From assembly GCA_026415155.1 (NCBI GenBank), contig JAOAHQ010000007.1:62001-126000 (forward strand): DNA of 64,000 nt. Reading direction: 5' to 3'. The position numbers and the translations under genes were made by a program. The number at the start of each line of letters is the position of its first letter. Within the stretch, counting starts at the first letter, position 1. Source of the stretch: Rhodocyclaceae bacterium (lineage in GTDB: Bacteria > Pseudomonadota > Gammaproteobacteria > Burkholderiales > Rhodocyclaceae). The notes below the pieces were generated by a model. That model did not search any database. It saw only the letters and a program-made list of their open reading frames with translations, and was not told the origin of the DNA. This document shows positions 24,102 through 35,549 of the stretch, piece by piece.

Positions 24102-25387
24102 AGCAAGCGATCAGAGGAATAGGCAAGATGCCCGTCGATCAGCGTGTAGCGCACTTCGCCGAAAAGCCGCTGGCCGAGGAAAGGTGTGTTCTTGCCTTGG
24201 CTTTTGAGCCGCTCGCGGCTGACGACGAACTCGGCTTCGGGATCGAAGATGCACAGATCGGCCGGCGCGCCCGCGGCAATGCGGCCGCAATCGAGGCCGA
24301 GCAAGCGCGCCGGATCGCTGCTGATGCGCGCAAGCGCCCGGGCAAGCGGCAGGCCGGCATCGCGCGCCCACTTGAGCGCAAGCGGCAAGAGGAGTTCAAG
24401 GCCCGTCGCGCCGGCTTCCGCCTCGCCGAACGGCAGCTGCTTGGCATCGTCATCGACCGGCGTGTGATCCGAGACGAGCGCGTCGATGCTGCCGTCGGCG
24501 AGCCCCGCGGCGAGCGCCGCGCGGTCGGCGGCGGCCCGCAAGGGTGGATCGAGGCGCGCCATCGGATCGAAGAAGCCGATGTCCTCGTCACAAAGATGCA
24601 GGTGGTTGATCGTCACGTCGCAGCTTACCGCCGCGCCTGCCGCGCGCGCGGCGCGGATCAGCTCGAGCGCCGCCGCCGAGGAGACGCGCCGCACGTGCAG
24701 GCGGCAGCCGGTCTCGCGCGCTAGCTGCAGAAAGGTCGACAACGCCACCGTCTCGGCGACGACCGGAATGCCGGCAAGCCCCAAGCGCGCCGCGACCGCC
24801 CCATCGTGGGCCACACCGCCCCTTGCGAGATGCGCATCCTGCGCCTGCAGCCAGACGGGAAAGCCGAAGGTCGCGGCATACTGCATCGCGCGCAAGAGCA
24901 CCTGCGTGTCGACGATGCTGACACTGGCTTGACCGAAGGCGATGCAGCCGGCCTCAAAAAGCTCGACCATCTCGGTGAGCCGCTCGCCGGCCAGGCCCAC
25001 CGTGAGCGCCCCGATCGGATGCACATGCGCATACCCCGGCTGCCGGGCACGGTGCTTGAGCATCTCGACGAGCCCCGGTTCATCAAGCGGCGGATCGGTA
25101 TCCGGCGGGCAGACGAGCCTGGTTACGCCACCCGCTACGGCTGCCGCCATCTCCGATTCGAGGGTGGCCTTGTATTCGAAGCCCGGCTCGCGTAAGCGCG
25201 CCGAGAGGTCGATGAGACCCGGGCAGACGATGCAACCCGTCGCATCGAGCACGGCCTCGGCGCGAAAGCCGCCGGGCGCCGCCGCGCCGACGCCGACGAT
25301 CTTCTGCTCGGCGATGAACACGCTGGCCAGGCCATCGAAGCCGCTGGCCGGATCGATGACGCGGCCGTTCTTGATCTCGATCTTCAT
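24098..25387 (-). CDS. pyrC: Dihydroorotase
   Basis: IVCPGLIDLSARLREPGFEYKATLESEMAAAVAGGVT; SDHTPVDDDAKQLPFGEAEAGATGLE. Confidence 0.93.
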   Translation of the reverse strand: MKIEIKNGRVIDPASGFDGLASVFIAEQKIVGVGAAAPGGFRAEAVLDATGCIVCPGLIDLSARLREPGFEYKATLESEMAAAVAGGVTRLVCPPDTDPPLDEPGLVEMLKHRARQPGYAHVHPIGALTVGLAGERLTEMVELFEAGCIAFGQASVSIVDTQVLLRAMQYAATFGFPVWLQAQDAHLARGGVAHDGAVAARLGLAGIPVVAETVALSTFLQLARETGCRLHVRRVSSAAALELIRAARAAGAAVSCDVTINHLHLCDEDIGFFDPMARLDPPLRAAADRAALAAGLADGSIDALVSDHTPVDDDAKQLPFGEAEAGATGLELLLPLALKWARDAGLPLARALARISSDPARLLGLDCGRIAAGAPADLCIFDPEAEFVVSRERLKSQGKNTPFLGQRLFGEVRYTLIDGHLAYSSDRLL

Positions 25388-25995
25388 GCTTCGACCCCGA
25401 TCAGAATCAGCGGCACGGCGGGCACGCCGCGTCCCTGGCGCACTACGTTGTAGAGCTCGCCCTCGTAATAGGCCACCCCGGAGCTCATCTGTGCCTGCAT
25501 CGATTTCATCGGCAGGATCTCGATACCGACGTCGATCCGGTCGCCGACGAAGAAGGCGAGATGTTTGACGAAAAGATCGTAAGCGACGAAGGCATACTTG
25601 CCGAACTGAACTTCCACTGCAACGCGGTCTTTGACGAAATCGGTTTGGTTGTAGCTGTAGATCGCGGTTTCTCCACTGGCGGCGATCTCCTTCTTCTGTT
25701 CTTCCGGCGGCAGCGTCAGGGTGCGCCTGATCAATTTGGCATCCTTGGTCACCCAGTAGGCAACTCGGCTTTCGCCCCAGCCGAGATGCCCCAGTTTTTC
25801 TTTAAAGGCTTGGTTCATCGCAATTGGACTAAAGAGCCTCTTGCCACGCATGGTTTTCTCTTTCGAGATTTTGGTCTGGTAAGCGGCGGCATCGATCGAG
25901 GCGATGACGGCCTGCAATTCCTCCCATAGCGCGGGCTTATGGACGAGCAGGAATTCAAGCCCGTTCAGATGCGAATAGGTCTCGGCGATCTTCAT
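25384..25995 (-). CDS. Type II restriction endonuclease, BstYI/BglII-like
   Basis: NQTDFVKDRVAVEVQFGKYAFVAYDLFVKH (D...ExQ catalytic signature); adjacent to DNA methyltransferase. Confidence 0.85.
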   Translation of the reverse strand: MKIAETYSHLNGLEFLLVHKPALWEELQAVIASIDAAAYQTKISKEKTMRGKRLFSPIAMNQAFKEKLGHLGWGESRVAYWVTKDAKLIRRTLTLPPEEQKKEIAASGETAIYSYNQTDFVKDRVAVEVQFGKYAFVAYDLFVKHLAFFVGDRIDVGIEILPMKSMQAQMSSGVAYYEGELYNVVRQGRGVPAVPLILIGVEA

Positions 25996-26954
25996 TTCTC
26001 GCAAGACGCCTCAGACTCAGGAAGACAAAAGAGATCCGTCTGCTGAGGAGAAGAGATGGTGTGAGGCCAGGGCGGGTCTCGCAGGCGGCTGCTGGCGTTT
26101 TCTGGGTCGTACTTGGGCTTGCCCATTGGGCGAACGCGCAAGGTGCCGGCGGCCGCTTCAATGATTCTCGTCCTGGCAAGATCGACATACTCGGCCACGA
26201 TTTCTGCGCCGACGCCGCGCCGCCCATGCCGGATGGCGGCGACGATGGTCGTGCCGACGCCGAGGAAGGGATCGAGCACCCAATCACCGGGGCGACTCAT
26301 CGACAACACCAGCCGCTCGACCAGTTCGACGGGAAACTGGCAGGGATGATCGGTCTTCTCGACATGGTTGTTCTTGACGTTGGGAATGTCCCAGACATCG
26401 CCCGGATTTTTGCCGAGCGGATGGCAGGAATACTGGCCGGCCTTGGGCCCCTTGAAATGTTTCTTGCCAGGGTACTTTTGCGGCACGCGCACCGGATCGA
26501 GATCGAACACGTAATCCTTCGTCTTGCGCGTATACCAGTTGATGGTTTCATAGCGGCCGGAGAAGCGCCGCGTGCAATGCAGGCCATGCTCGAAATGCCA
26601 GACGATGCGATTGCGCATCACCAGCCCCAGCTTGCGGAAGATGGGATAGAGCAGCGTATCCAAGGGCACGATCGCGCCCGCCTCGACATAGTTGCCGACC
26701 TGCCAGCAGATGCTGCCGCCATCGGTCAGTACGCGCGTGCATTCGGCAATCACCTCCGTCTGCTGCTGCACGTAGCAGTCGAGATCGAGCCTTTTCTCGT
26801 ATTCCTTGCCGATGTTGTAAGGGGGCGAAGTGACGACGAGCTGGATAGCCTTGTCGGGAATCTGGCGCAGCAGTTCTAGACAACTCCCCGCATAGACGAC
26901 GGCTTGAGCGTCGGGGGTAAAGCGATCGCGAATCGTGAAATTCTCTCCCCTCAT
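25992..26954 (-). CDS. DNA methyltransferase (beta-class, TSPPYN motif) of type II R-M system
   Basis: [40 protein letters not shown]. Confidence 0.92.
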   Translation of the reverse strand: MRGENFTIRDRFTPDAQAVVYAGSCLELLRQIPDKAIQLVVTSPPYNIGKEYEKRLDLDCYVQQQTEVIAECTRVLTDGGSICWQVGNYVEAGAIVPLDTLLYPIFRKLGLVMRNRIVWHFEHGLHCTRRFSGRYETINWYTRKTKDYVFDLDPVRVPQKYPGKKHFKGPKAGQYSCHPLGKNPGDVWDIPNVKNNHVEKTDHPCQFPVELVERLVLSMSRPGDWVLDPFLGVGTTIVAAIRHGRRGVGAEIVAEYVDLARTRIIEAAAGTLRVRPMGKPKYDPENASSRLRDPPWPHTISSPQQTDLFCLPESEASCEK

Positions 26955-27937
26955 TGCGCGCCTCCTCCCGCGAGCATGCTCATCACCGCCATGCGCACGG
27001 CGATGCCGAAGGTCACCTGCGGCAGGATCACCGCCTGCTTGCCGTCGGCCACCGCCGAGTCGATCTCGACGCCGCGGTTCATCGGCCCCGGGTGCATGAC
27101 GATCGCATCGGGCTTGGCGAGCGCGAGCTTCTCGGGCGTCAGCCCCCAGGACTTGAAGTATTCCTGTGGGCTTGGCAAGAGCGCGCCTTGCATGCGCTCG
27201 TTTTGCAGCCGCAGCATCATCACGACATCGACGCCGACGAGCCCCTTGGCGAGATCGTGATAGACGGTGAGCGGCGCGCCGGGGATCATCTCGGCGGCGG
27301 CCGTCGGCAGGAGCGTCTTGGGGCCGATCAAGCGGATGTCGGGCACGCCGAGGGTGGCGAGCGCATGCAGCTGGCTTCGCGCGACGCGCGAATGGAGGAT
27401 GTCGCCGACGACGGCAACCGACAGCTTCGTGAAATCCTTCTTGTAATGCCGGATCGTGTACATGTCGAGCAGCCCCTGCGTCGGATGGGCATGGCGCCCA
27501 TCGCCGGCATTGACGACATGGATGTGATCGCGCCCCGTGGCAGCCAGATGCCGCGCGATCAGATAGGGCGCGCCGGAGGAGGCATGGCGCACGACGAACA
27601 TGTCGGCCTGCATCGCGGCGAGGTTGTCGATCGTATCGAGCAGGGATTCGCCCTTGGCCGCCGAAGAGGTGCTGATGTTGAGGTTGATGACGTCGGCCGA
27701 CAGGCGCTTCGCCGCGATCTCGAAGGTGGTGCGGGTGCGCGTCGAGTTCTCGAAAAACAGGTTGAAGACGCTTTTGCCGCGCAGGAGCGGCACTTTCTTG
27801 ACTTCGCGTTCGGCGACCTGGGTGAAGGGCTCGGCGCGATCGAGGATGGACAGGATCATCTCGCGCGAGAGGCCCTCGAGCGAGAGCAGATGCACGAGCT
27901 CGCCGCGCGCATTGACTTGCGGGTTGGCGGAGGTCAT
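26951..27937 (-). CDS. pyrB: Aspartate carbamoyltransferase catalytic subunit
   Basis: [43 protein letters not shown]. Confidence 0.97.
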   Translation of the reverse strand: MTSANPQVNARGELVHLLSLEGLSREMILSILDRAEPFTQVAEREVKKVPLLRGKSVFNLFFENSTRTRTTFEIAAKRLSADVINLNISTSSAAKGESLLDTIDNLAAMQADMFVVRHASSGAPYLIARHLAATGRDHIHVVNAGDGRHAHPTQGLLDMYTIRHYKKDFTKLSVAVVGDILHSRVARSQLHALATLGVPDIRLIGPKTLLPTAAAEMIPGAPLTVYHDLAKGLVGVDVVMMLRLQNERMQGALLPSPQEYFKSWGLTPEKLALAKPDAIVMHPGPMNRGVEIDSAVADGKQAVILPQVTFGIAVRMAVMSMLAGGGAQ

Positions 27938-28431
27938 TTTTCCCTCAGGCTGAAAGAGAGCGAGCCATCGGACTCGCGCGCAAGCTCGAGGCTCTGGCTT
28001 GCCGGCAAGGCCAGTGAGAGCGCGCAGTAATCGGCGGCGATCGGCAATTCGCGGCCGCCGCGGTCGACGAGCACGGCCAGCTCGACGCGGGCCGGCCGGC
28101 CATAGTCGAAGAGTTCGTTCATCGCCGCGCGCACCGTGCGGCCGGTATGGAGCACGTCATCGACGAGCACGAGGTGAGCGCCTTCGACGTCCGGCAGCTG
28201 CGTGATGCGGCCGCCGGCCTTGAGGCCGTTGCCGAGGCGGTGATCGTCGCGGTGAAAGGAGACGTCGAGCGTCGCGAGCGGCGTTTCAAGCCCCAAGGCG
28301 GCGTGCAAGGCTTCGGCCACCCAGACGCCGCCGGTATGGATGCCGACGAGCAGGGTCTTGGGCGCCAAGCGCGGCCTCATTTGGGCGACGAGCCGTTCGA
28401 TGAGCTCACGGACGGGAGGCAGGAAGGACAT
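27934..28431 (-). CDS. pyrR: Bifunctional pyr operon regulator/uracil phosphoribosyltransferase
   Basis: [42 protein letters not shown]. Confidence 0.92.
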   Translation of the reverse strand: MSFLPPVRELIERLVAQMRPRLAPKTLLVGIHTGGVWVAEALHAALGLETPLATLDVSFHRDDHRLGNGLKAGGRITQLPDVEGAHLVLVDDVLHTGRTVRAAMNELFDYGRPARVELAVLVDRGGRELPIAADYCALSLALPASQSLELARESDGSLSFSLREK

Positions 28432-28840
28432 GGCGTTGGTCGAACCAGGCTTGCAGGAGGATAGCCGCGGCCTCGGCATCGAGGCGCGCCTTGAGCTTGC
28501 GTTTGTCGCCGGACGTCGCCGCCTCGGCGATGACCGAGGTATAGCGCTCATCGGCGAGCTCGACTGGGAGCCGAAAGCGAGCCGCGAGCTGGCGCGCAAA
28601 GCGCGCGCAGCGCGCGGCGAAGGGGTGCTCGCGATCATCGAGCTGGCGCGGCAGGCCGACGACGAGGCGCGCCGGACGCCAAGTGTCGATGAGCTTGCCA
28701 ATCGCGGCGAAGCGGCGCTCGTTCGAGGATTCGGCGATCGTGGCGAGCGCGCGCGCTTGTCCCAGCAGGGTCTCGCCGATCGCCACCCCGATGCGCTTCT
28801 CGCCGAAATCGAAGGCCATCACGGTTTCCGACTCAGGCAT
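28406..28840 (-). CDS. ruvX: Holliday junction resolvase-like RuvX/YqgF
   Basis: [38 protein letters not shown]. Confidence 0.92.
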   Translation of the reverse strand: MPESETVMAFDFGEKRIGVAIGETLLGQARALATIAESSNERRFAAIGKLIDTWRPARLVVGLPRQLDDREHPFAARCARFARQLAARFRLPVELADERYTSVIAEAATSGDKRKLKARLDAEAAAILLQAWFDQRHVLPASRP

Positions 28841-29420
28841 GGCCGGCGACTTCGCTCAGGTTGGCGAAATCGACCCCGAGAAGCTGCATCGCCGCCGGCA
28901 GGCGCTCTTCGGGCGGGACGGAGAAGATGATCTCGGGGTCGGCCGGCACGGTGAGCCAGGCGTTCTGGGAAAGCTCCCACTCGAGCTGGCCGGCCGCCCA
29001 GCCTGCATAGCCGAGCGTGACGAGCACGTCCGAGGGCTCGCCCTGTTCGCACATCGCCTGCAGGATGTCGCGCGAGCTCGTCAGCGCGATCTCGCTCGTC
29101 ACGACGAGCGTCGACTGCCACTGCCCCGCCGGCCGGTGCAGCACGAAGCCGCGGTCGGTCTGCACCGGCCCGCCGAAATAGACGGGCAGCTCGTTGTATT
29201 TGGCCTGGTGCGCGCCGGCGGCAAGCGGCAGGCTGACGCGCTCGAAGAGGGTGGCGAGGTTGAAGTCGAGCGGGCGGTTGATGATGAGGCCGAGCGCCCC
29301 TTCGCTCGTGTGCTCGCACAGATAGGTCAGCGTGCGCGCGAAATAGGGGTCGGCCATCGCCGGCATGGCGATCAGGAAATGGTTGGCGAGGCTGATGGCG
29401 TGGTTCGTGGCGGCGCTCAT
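28833..29420 (-). CDS. YqgE/AlgH family protein
   Basis: [40 protein letters not shown]. Confidence 0.95.
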   Translation of the reverse strand: MSAATNHAISLANHFLIAMPAMADPYFARTLTYLCEHTSEGALGLIINRPLDFNLATLFERVSLPLAAGAHQAKYNELPVYFGGPVQTDRGFVLHRPAGQWQSTLVVTSEIALTSSRDILQAMCEQGEPSDVLVTLGYAGWAAGQLEWELSQNAWLTVPADPEIIFSVPPEERLPAAMQLLGVDFANLSEVAGHA

Positions 29421-29448
29421 GATCGGCTTCCATTGTAATCTCTCCCCG

Positions 29449-30864
29449 ATGGGAAAAGACTCGGCCGCCCTCGTCTGGTTCCGCCGCGACCTGCGCGATT
29501 TCGACCACGCCGCCCTCGCCGCCGCGCTGCGCGGCCACGCGCGCGTCCATTGCGCCTTCGTCTTCGATCGCGACCTCCTCGCGCACCTCCCAAAAGATGA
29601 CCGGCGCGTCGATTTCATCTATCGCAGCCTGCGCGAACTCGAGCGGGCGCTTGCGGCGAAGGGCGGTGGGCTCATCATCCGCCATGGCCGCGCCGTCGAA
29701 GAGATTCCGCGCCTGGCGGCGCAATTGGGTGTGGCGGCCGTGCATGCCAATCGCGATCACGAGCCCTATGCGCGCTGGCGCGATGGCGAGGTCGCGGCGC
29801 GGCTCGCTGCCGACGGGCGGCGTTTTTTCGATCACAAGGATCAGACCATCTTCGAGCGCGACGAGCTCCTCACGCGCGCCGGCACGCCTTTCACGGTCTT
29901 CACGCCCTACGCGCGCGCCTGGCGCGAGAAATTGTCGCCGGAGGACCTTGCCGAGCACGAGTGCACCCCCCGGCCTGGGCAGCTCGTGCGCCCCGCGGCC
30001 GTCCCGCCCGCGCCGACTTTGGCGGAAATCGGCTTCAATTCGACGGACTTGCGGCTTCCCGCCGGTATGAGCGGCGGGGCGCGGCTTTTCGCGGATTTTT
30101 TGACGCGCATCGGGCGCTATCACCAAACGCGCGACTATCCGGCCATCAGGGGCGTCTCGTACCTTTCGCCGCACTTGCGCTTCGGCACGGTGTCGATCCG
30201 GCGTCTCGTCGCCGCGGCGCTCGAGCGCAGCCTCGCCGCTGACGGCCAGGGCGCCGCCGCTTGGCTCACCGAGCTCATCTGGCGCGAGTTCTACCAGATG
30301 ATCCTCTGGCAGCGTCCCGATGTCGTCGAGCACTGTTATCGGCGCGAATGCGATGCGCTCGTCTGGGACGACGCGCCCCACCTGTTCTCCGCCTGGTGCG
30401 AGGGGCGCACGGGCTACCCACTCGTCGATGCCGCGATGCGCCAGCTTGCGCAAACCGGCTGGATGCACAACCGGCTGCGCATGCTGACGGCCTCCTTTCT
30501 CACCAAGAACCTCGGCCTCGACTGGCGGCTGGGCGAAGCCCATTTCGCACGGCTTTTGCTCGACGTTGAGCTCGCCTCGAACAACGGCGGCTGGCAGTGG
30601 GCGGCGGGCACCGGCTGCGATGCCCAGCCGTGGTTTCGCATCTTCAATCCGGTGACGCAATCCGAAAAGTTCGACCCGCAGGGGCAATTCATCCGCCGCT
30701 ACCTGCCGGAGCTTGAAGGCGTGCCGGATGAGTTCATCCATGCGCCCTGGAAGATGCCGCGCCCGCCGGCAAACTACCCGCCGCCGATCGTCGATCATGC
30801 GGCAGCGCGGCAAAGGACGCTTGTGCGCTTTGGCAGGATCAAGTCTTCGTCAGCGCGGCGATGA
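29449..30864 (+). CDS. phrB: Deoxyribodipyrimidine photolyase
   Basis: [66 protein letters not shown]. Confidence 0.96.
   Translation: MGKDSAALVWFRRDLRDFDHAALAAALRGHARVHCAFVFDRDLLAHLPKDDRRVDFIYRSLRELERALAAKGGGLIIRHGRAVEEIPRLAAQLGVAAVHANRDHEPYARWRDGEVAARLAADGRRFFDHKDQTIFERDELLTRAGTPFTVFTPYARAWREKLSPEDLAEHECTPRPGQLVRPAAVPPAPTLAEIGFNSTDLRLPAGMSGGARLFADFLTRIGRYHQTRDYPAIRGVSYLSPHLRFGTVSIRRLVAAALERSLAADGQGAAAWLTELIWREFYQMILWQRPDVVEHCYRRECDALVWDDAPHLFSAWCEGRTGYPLVDAAMRQLAQTGWMHNRLRMLTASFLTKNLGLDWRLGEAHFARLLLDVELASNNGGWQWAAGTGCDAQPWFRIFNPVTQSEKFDPQGQFIRRYLPELEGVPDEFIHAPWKMPRPPANYPPPIVDHAAARQRTLVRFGRIKSSSARR
29998..30020 (+). repeat. Dispersed 23-bp repeat, inside photolyase gene
   Basis: gccgtcccgcccgcgccgacttt. 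Confidence 0.85.
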
Positions 30865-33800
30865 GGCTCAAGAGCTCGCCTTCATCATAAGGCTTGCCGA
30901 GGTAGTGGCGCACGCCGAGTTCGGCGGCCACCTGGCGGTGCTTGTCGGCGATGCGCGAGGGGATCATGATCACGGGCAGCGCGGCGAAGCGTTGATCGGC
31001 ACGCAGATGCCGCACCAGCTCGAAGCCGTCCATCCTCGGCATTTCGATGTCGGCGAGGATCACCGCGGGGCGCTCGTGCTCGAGCCGTTCGAGCGCCTCG
31101 ACGCCATCCTTGGCGGTCTGCACCCGGTAGCCGGCGCGCTCCAGGAGGCGGCCGGTGATCTTGCGCACGGTGAGCGAATCATCGACGACAAGCACCCGCG
31201 GCGCTGCCGGCGCATCGGCCGCGGGGCGGGCGGGTAAAGTCGGCCGTGGCAAGACGGCGCGCTGCGCGAGGGCGACGGGGTTGACGATCAAGGCGACCCT
31301 CCCCTCGGGCAGCACCGTGGCGCCCGCAAGCCCCGGCACGCGGGATAGCTGCTTGCCGAGCGGCTTGACGACGACTTCCTGCTTTTGTGTGAGTGAGGCC
31401 GCCTCGAGCGCGATCGACGCGCCGCCGCTTTTGAGCAGGAGCTGCCAGCGCGGCAAGGCCTCCTCCTCGGGCAGGCCATAAAGGCGCGGCAGGCTGTGCC
31501 AGGGGTAATGGCGGCCATCGACCGTCAGCGCGCCGGCGGCCCGGCGCGCGGCGGCCTCCTCCTCGCCAAGCTCGCGCGCTTCCTCGACCATTGCGGCGGG
31601 AATCGCCCAGGGCCGGCCGGCGGCGGTGACGAGCATGACCGGCATCATCGCGAGCGTCATCGGCAGCACGATCCTAAAGCGCGCGCCGTGGCCGGCTTCT
31701 GAACTCACGTCGATGCGGCCGCCTAATTGGCCGACTTCGCTTTTGACGACGTCGAGGCCGATGCCGCGGCCGGCGATCTCGCTGACCGTCTCGGCGGTCG
31801 TAAAGCCTGGCCGGAAGATGAGCTCGGCAAGCTCCTCCTCGCTTGCCTCGGCGGCCACGTGCCCGCGCGCGAGGGCGCGGGCGCGGATCGCGGCGTAATC
31901 GAGGCCGGCGCCGTCGTCTTCAAGCGTCAGCACGATCTCGTTGTCGGCCTGGGCGATGGCAAGGCGGATCTCGCCCTGCCCGGGCTTGCCAACGGCGCGG
32001 CGCGCCTCGGGCGGCTCGATGCCGTGGGCGACGGCGTTTCTGAGCAGGTGTTCGAGCGGCCCGACGAGGCGTTCGAGCACGTGGCGGTCGAGGGCGGTCT
32101 CCTCGCCCTCGAGCTCGAGCTGGGCCTCGCGGCCGAGCTCCTTGGCCGTCTGGCGCACGACGCGGTGCAGGCGGTCGGCGATGGTGGCAAAGGGCAGCAT
32201 GCGGGCGCGCAACAGCGCATGCGAGAGCTCGCGGGTATGGCGCGACTGGCTCGCGAGCGCTTCGCCTGCCACCTCGCTTTGGCGGCGCAAGGCATGCTCG
32301 ACGGTCGCGACGTCGGCGACGCTTTCGGCCATCATCCGGGTGAGCTCCTGCAGGCGCGTGAAGCGATCGAGTTCGAGCGGATCGAAATCGCGCCGCGCAG
32401 CCTCGCCCGCCACAAGCTGCGCCGGCATGCTCGCCTCGGCGAGGATCTCGAATTCGCGCAGCTGCCCTTGCAGGCGGCTCACGTTCTCGGCGAGATCGAT
32501 GAGGGCGCCCTTGATGGCTTTCACGCTGCCTTCGAGGCGGCCGCGCGCACTGGCAAGCTCACCGGCCTCGTCGACGAGATGATCGATGAGCTCGGCGCGC
32601 ACGCGCAAGAGCACGGCCGGCGCCCCCTCCTGGGGAGGCGGCGCAGCGGCCGGTGCGCTTTGCTGTGCCGCCATGGCGGCCTGCTCGCGCACGCGGGCGA
32701 CGAGCTCATGGGCGCGGCCAAGCGCCGCCTTGAGGCCCTCGATCACGGCTTCCCTTTGACCGGCATCGGCAAGCGCCTCCTCGATGCGCGTCTCCATCGC
32801 GTGGGCGAGCTCGCCTACGCCCATCGCGCCGCACATGCGCGCATCGCCCTTGAAGGTGTGCAAAAGGCGCGCGAGGTGCTGGCCCAGCCCGGCCTCGCGG
32901 GGATTGGCGCGCCAGGCGGCGAGCGCCGCTTCGAGCTCGGCGAGCTTCTCATCGGCCTCTTCGAGAAAGAGCGCGGCCAAAGCCGGATCGATTTCGTCAT
33001 CCGGGCGCGCCATGCGCCGCTCGGCGAGCGGCGAAAGATCTGCCGCCGGCGCCGGCGCAAGCGCCGCCAGTGCAGCGATGAGCGCCGCTTCCTCGGCCGG
33101 TGCGCGCTGCTGCGCGATCGCGCCGATCATGCCTTCGAGCGCCCCGACGGCGCGCGCGAAGAGCATGCGGGTAGTCTCCAGAGGCGGGGTCTGGGCCAGC
33201 GCATGATGCACCAGCGCCTTCTCGAGCGCCTGAGCGAGTGAGTGCACCGGCGCGAAGCCGGCGCTTGCCGAAATGCCGGCGAGCGTGTGCGCGTCGCGGA
33301 TCAGCGCGCGCGAGGGAATGCCGGCCGGGCCGGTGAGCTCGCGGCGCAAGGCGGCGAGATGGCCTTGGGCTTCCTCGACATAGCGCCGCCAGAGCGTCGC
33401 CGGCAGCGCGCGCACGCCGATGCTGACCTGGGCGGGCGAGGCGGCGGCCGTCGCCGGACCCGGCGCGGGCGAGGCCGCGGGTGATTCGCCCAGGCGTGCT
33501 TGGCAGCGCGCAAGAAGCGCATCGGCCGCCGGCGCGGGCTCGCCCGCGGCGAGCGCCTCGACCCAGTCGGCGAACGCCTGGCGCGCCGCTTCGAGCAAGG
33601 CGAGCAGCTCGGCATCGGCCGGCGTGCGCCGCTCAAGCTGCCGGTTGAGCACGCGCTCGACGGCATGGGCGGCGTCGGCAAGTTCCGCCAGGCCCACCAT
33701 GCGGCCGCTGCCCTTGAGCGTATGAAAGTCGCGCCGGATCGCCAACAGCGCTTCATCGTCCTCCGGCGCTTGGGCAAGCCGCGGCTGGGTGGCGGCGAGG

Positions 33801-35542
33801 GTGGCGAGCACCTCGCGGGCTTCCTCGAGGAAGATGGCGATAAGCTCGTCCTCCTTCGTGGCGACGGGCCCGGCCGGGCTCGCTTCGCAACTCGGCGCTG
33901 GCAAGACGGCCTTTTCTGCGAGAAGCCCCTCGGCGCGCGCGAGCACGCTGCGCTCGGGCTGGCCGCGCCGCAGCGCATCGGCAAACTGAGCGAGGGCGGC
34001 AAGGTCTTCGGCAAGCTCAGCGAAATCTCCCGCCGCTCCCGATGCGAGCGCGGCCACGCGGCCGGCAAGCGAAGCCGCGAGCCGCGCGGCCGCCTCTTCC
34101 TCGATGAGCGTGAAGATCGAGGCAAGCTCTTTGAGCCTCGCCGCCGCCCCGGGCAAGGGTGCCGTGTCCGCGGGCGAGCGGAAGAAGGCCTCGAGCGCCG
34201 CTTCGAGCGCGGCAAGCTCGGCGCCGATTTCGCGGGCAAGCTCGCTCACAAGCCGCGCTTCGCGCCAGCGCCGGGGAGGCGGCGGGGTCAGATCCGCGCT
34301 GCCGGTGGCGCGGATCCGATCAAGCCGGCCGATCTGCGCCGAGACCTCGTCGGCGAGGAGTAAAGCCTCGGCTGGAGCGCGCGCCCCCTCGCCTTCGCTC
34401 GCCTCCTCGAAGAGCACCAAGGCGCTCGCCACTTCGAGCGCCATCGCATGATCGAAGCGCTCCGGCTTTTGACGCAGCCAAGCGGCAAAATCGACGATGG
34501 CGGCGGAAAGGCGCGCCAGTTCGGCGTCCTGGCTTTGCCGGGCGGCCTCGGCCAAGAGCTGGGTGACCTCGGCAAAGCGCATGAGCGCGATGGCGCTGCC
34601 TTGATCGAAGCGCTCCCATTCGGCCATCGCGGTCGCGAGCGGCGCGCGGCAGGCGGCACGCTGGGTCTCGCCACCGAGCGAAGCGGTGGGAATGAGTTCG
34701 GCAAGGCGATAGGCGGCGCGCACGCTCTTAATGAGCTCGCTGTGCGCCGGCGTCACGGCGAGGTCATAGAGCAGGCCCGCAAGCAGCGTCTCTGGCGGTG
34801 CCTCCGCGGTCCAGCGCCCTTCGGCGAGGCGCTCGCACTGCTCATCGAGGGCCGCCAGCAGCGCCTCGTCCGGCGCGGGCGACTTTGCCGCGAGGATCGC
34901 CTCGAACCAGGCTGCCGCGATCCACCACAGGGCGCGCTCGGCGCCTTCCCGAAAGCCTTGTTCGATCGCGGCGATGGCATTCTTCATCTCGACGAGGCCG
35001 CGCGCATCCTGGGCCCGCCATTTGGCGAGCCCGCGCGCAAAGCCAAGCCGCATGGCCTTCGCGCGCGCCGGCGTCAAGGGGGAAACCTCCGCCGTGCGGC
35101 GCGGCGGGCGCTGGGTCAGATCGGGAAAGAAGAGTTCTCGCGGCGAGGGCTCGGGCCTTCCGGCGGCGAGGAGGAGGGCGCGATAGGCCGGGAAGAGCTT
35201 GAGCGCCTGGTCGGGGTGGCCCGCCATGAGCTCGTCGAGATAGCGGCGCAAGGCGGCCATCGCGGCGCCGGCGGCCGCCGCCACCGCGACGACCTCGCGC
35301 GCATCCTCAGAAGCGGCGAGCTCGGCAAGCCGCGCTTCGATGGCCGCGCACAGGCGGCTTGCCCCTTTCACCCCGACGATGGCAAGCGCGCCGCTTGCCT
35401 GGTGCACAAATTCGCGCGCTTCGGCCAGCGGCCTGGCTTCCGCAGGCGAAGCGGCATGACGCGCGAGCGCCTCGCTCGCCTGTTCGAGCGCGAGATCGAT
35501 CTCGTCTTTGACCCAGGCGAGCGTGCCGGTATCGGGCGCCAT
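30839..35542 (-). CDS. ChpA/PilL-type CheA histidine kinase with multiple Hpt domains and receiver
   Basis: FHTLKGSGRM and FKGDARMCG Hpt motifs; LEDDGAGLDYAAIR; GRGIGLDVVKSEV; C-terminal VLVVDDSLTVRKITG. Confidence 0.93.
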   Translation of the reverse strand: MAPDTGTLAWVKDEIDLALEQASEALARHAASPAEARPLAEAREFVHQASGALAIVGVKGASRLCAAIEARLAELAASEDAREVVAVAAAAGAAMAALRRYLDELMAGHPDQALKLFPAYRALLLAAGRPEPSPRELFFPDLTQRPPRRTAEVSPLTPARAKAMRLGFARGLAKWRAQDARGLVEMKNAIAAIEQGFREGAERALWWIAAAWFEAILAAKSPAPDEALLAALDEQCERLAEGRWTAEAPPETLLAGLLYDLAVTPAHSELIKSVRAAYRLAELIPTASLGGETQRAACRAPLATAMAEWERFDQGSAIALMRFAEVTQLLAEAARQSQDAELARLSAAIVDFAAWLRQKPERFDHAMALEVASALVLFEEASEGEGARAPAEALLLADEVSAQIGRLDRIRATGSADLTPPPPRRWREARLVSELAREIGAELAALEAALEAFFRSPADTAPLPGAAARLKELASIFTLIEEEAAARLAASLAGRVAALASGAAGDFAELAEDLAALAQFADALRRGQPERSVLARAEGLLAEKAVLPAPSCEASPAGPVATKEDELIAIFLEEAREVLATLAATQPRLAQAPEDDEALLAIRRDFHTLKGSGRMVGLAELADAAHAVERVLNRQLERRTPADAELLALLEAARQAFADWVEALAAGEPAPAADALLARCQARLGESPAASPAPGPATAAASPAQVSIGVRALPATLWRRYVEEAQGHLAALRRELTGPAGIPSRALIRDAHTLAGISASAGFAPVHSLAQALEKALVHHALAQTPPLETTRMLFARAVGALEGMIGAIAQQRAPAEEAALIAALAALAPAPAADLSPLAERRMARPDDEIDPALAALFLEEADEKLAELEAALAAWRANPREAGLGQHLARLLHTFKGDARMCGAMGVGELAHAMETRIEEALADAGQREAVIEGLKAALGRAHELVARVREQAAMAAQQSAPAAAPPPQEGAPAVLLRVRAELIDHLVDEAGELASARGRLEGSVKAIKGALIDLAENVSRLQGQLREFEILAEASMPAQLVAGEAARRDFDPLELDRFTRLQELTRMMAESVADVATVEHALRRQSEVAGEALASQSRHTRELSHALLRARMLPFATIADRLHRVVRQTAKELGREAQLELEGEETALDRHVLERLVGPLEHLLRNAVAHGIEPPEARRAVGKPGQGEIRLAIAQADNEIVLTLEDDGAGLDYAAIRARALARGHVAAEASEEELAELIFRPGFTTAETVSEIAGRGIGLDVVKSEVGQLGGRIDVSSEAGHGARFRIVLPMTLAMMPVMLVTAAGRPWAIPAAMVEEARELGEEEAAARRAAGALTVDGRHYPWHSLPRLYGLPEEEALPRWQLLLKSGGASIALEAASLTQKQEVVVKPLGKQLSRVPGLAGATVLPEGRVALIVNPVALAQRAVLPRPTLPARPAADAPAAPRVLVVDDSLTVRKITGRLLERAGYRVQTAKDGVEALERLEHERPAVILADIEMPRMDGFELVRHLRADQRFAALPVIMIPSRIADKHRQVAAELGVRHYLGKPYDEGELLSLIAALTKT
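31236..31258 (-). repeat. Dispersed 23-bp repeat (diverged), inside cheA-like gene
   Basis: aaagtcggccgtggcaagacggc. Confidence 0.6.
33888..33910 (-). repeat. Dispersed 23-bp repeat (diverged), inside cheA-like gene
   Basis: caactcggcgctggcaagacggc. Confidence 0.6.
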
Positions 35543-35549
35543 CGTCGGC

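Noticed and set aside
31727-33241. Long plus-strand ORFs opposite cheA/pilJ (e.g. 504 aa, 799 aa)
   Set aside because: Antisense shadows of strongly biased codons; no recognisable domains, and the opposite strand matches Pil-Chp proteins.
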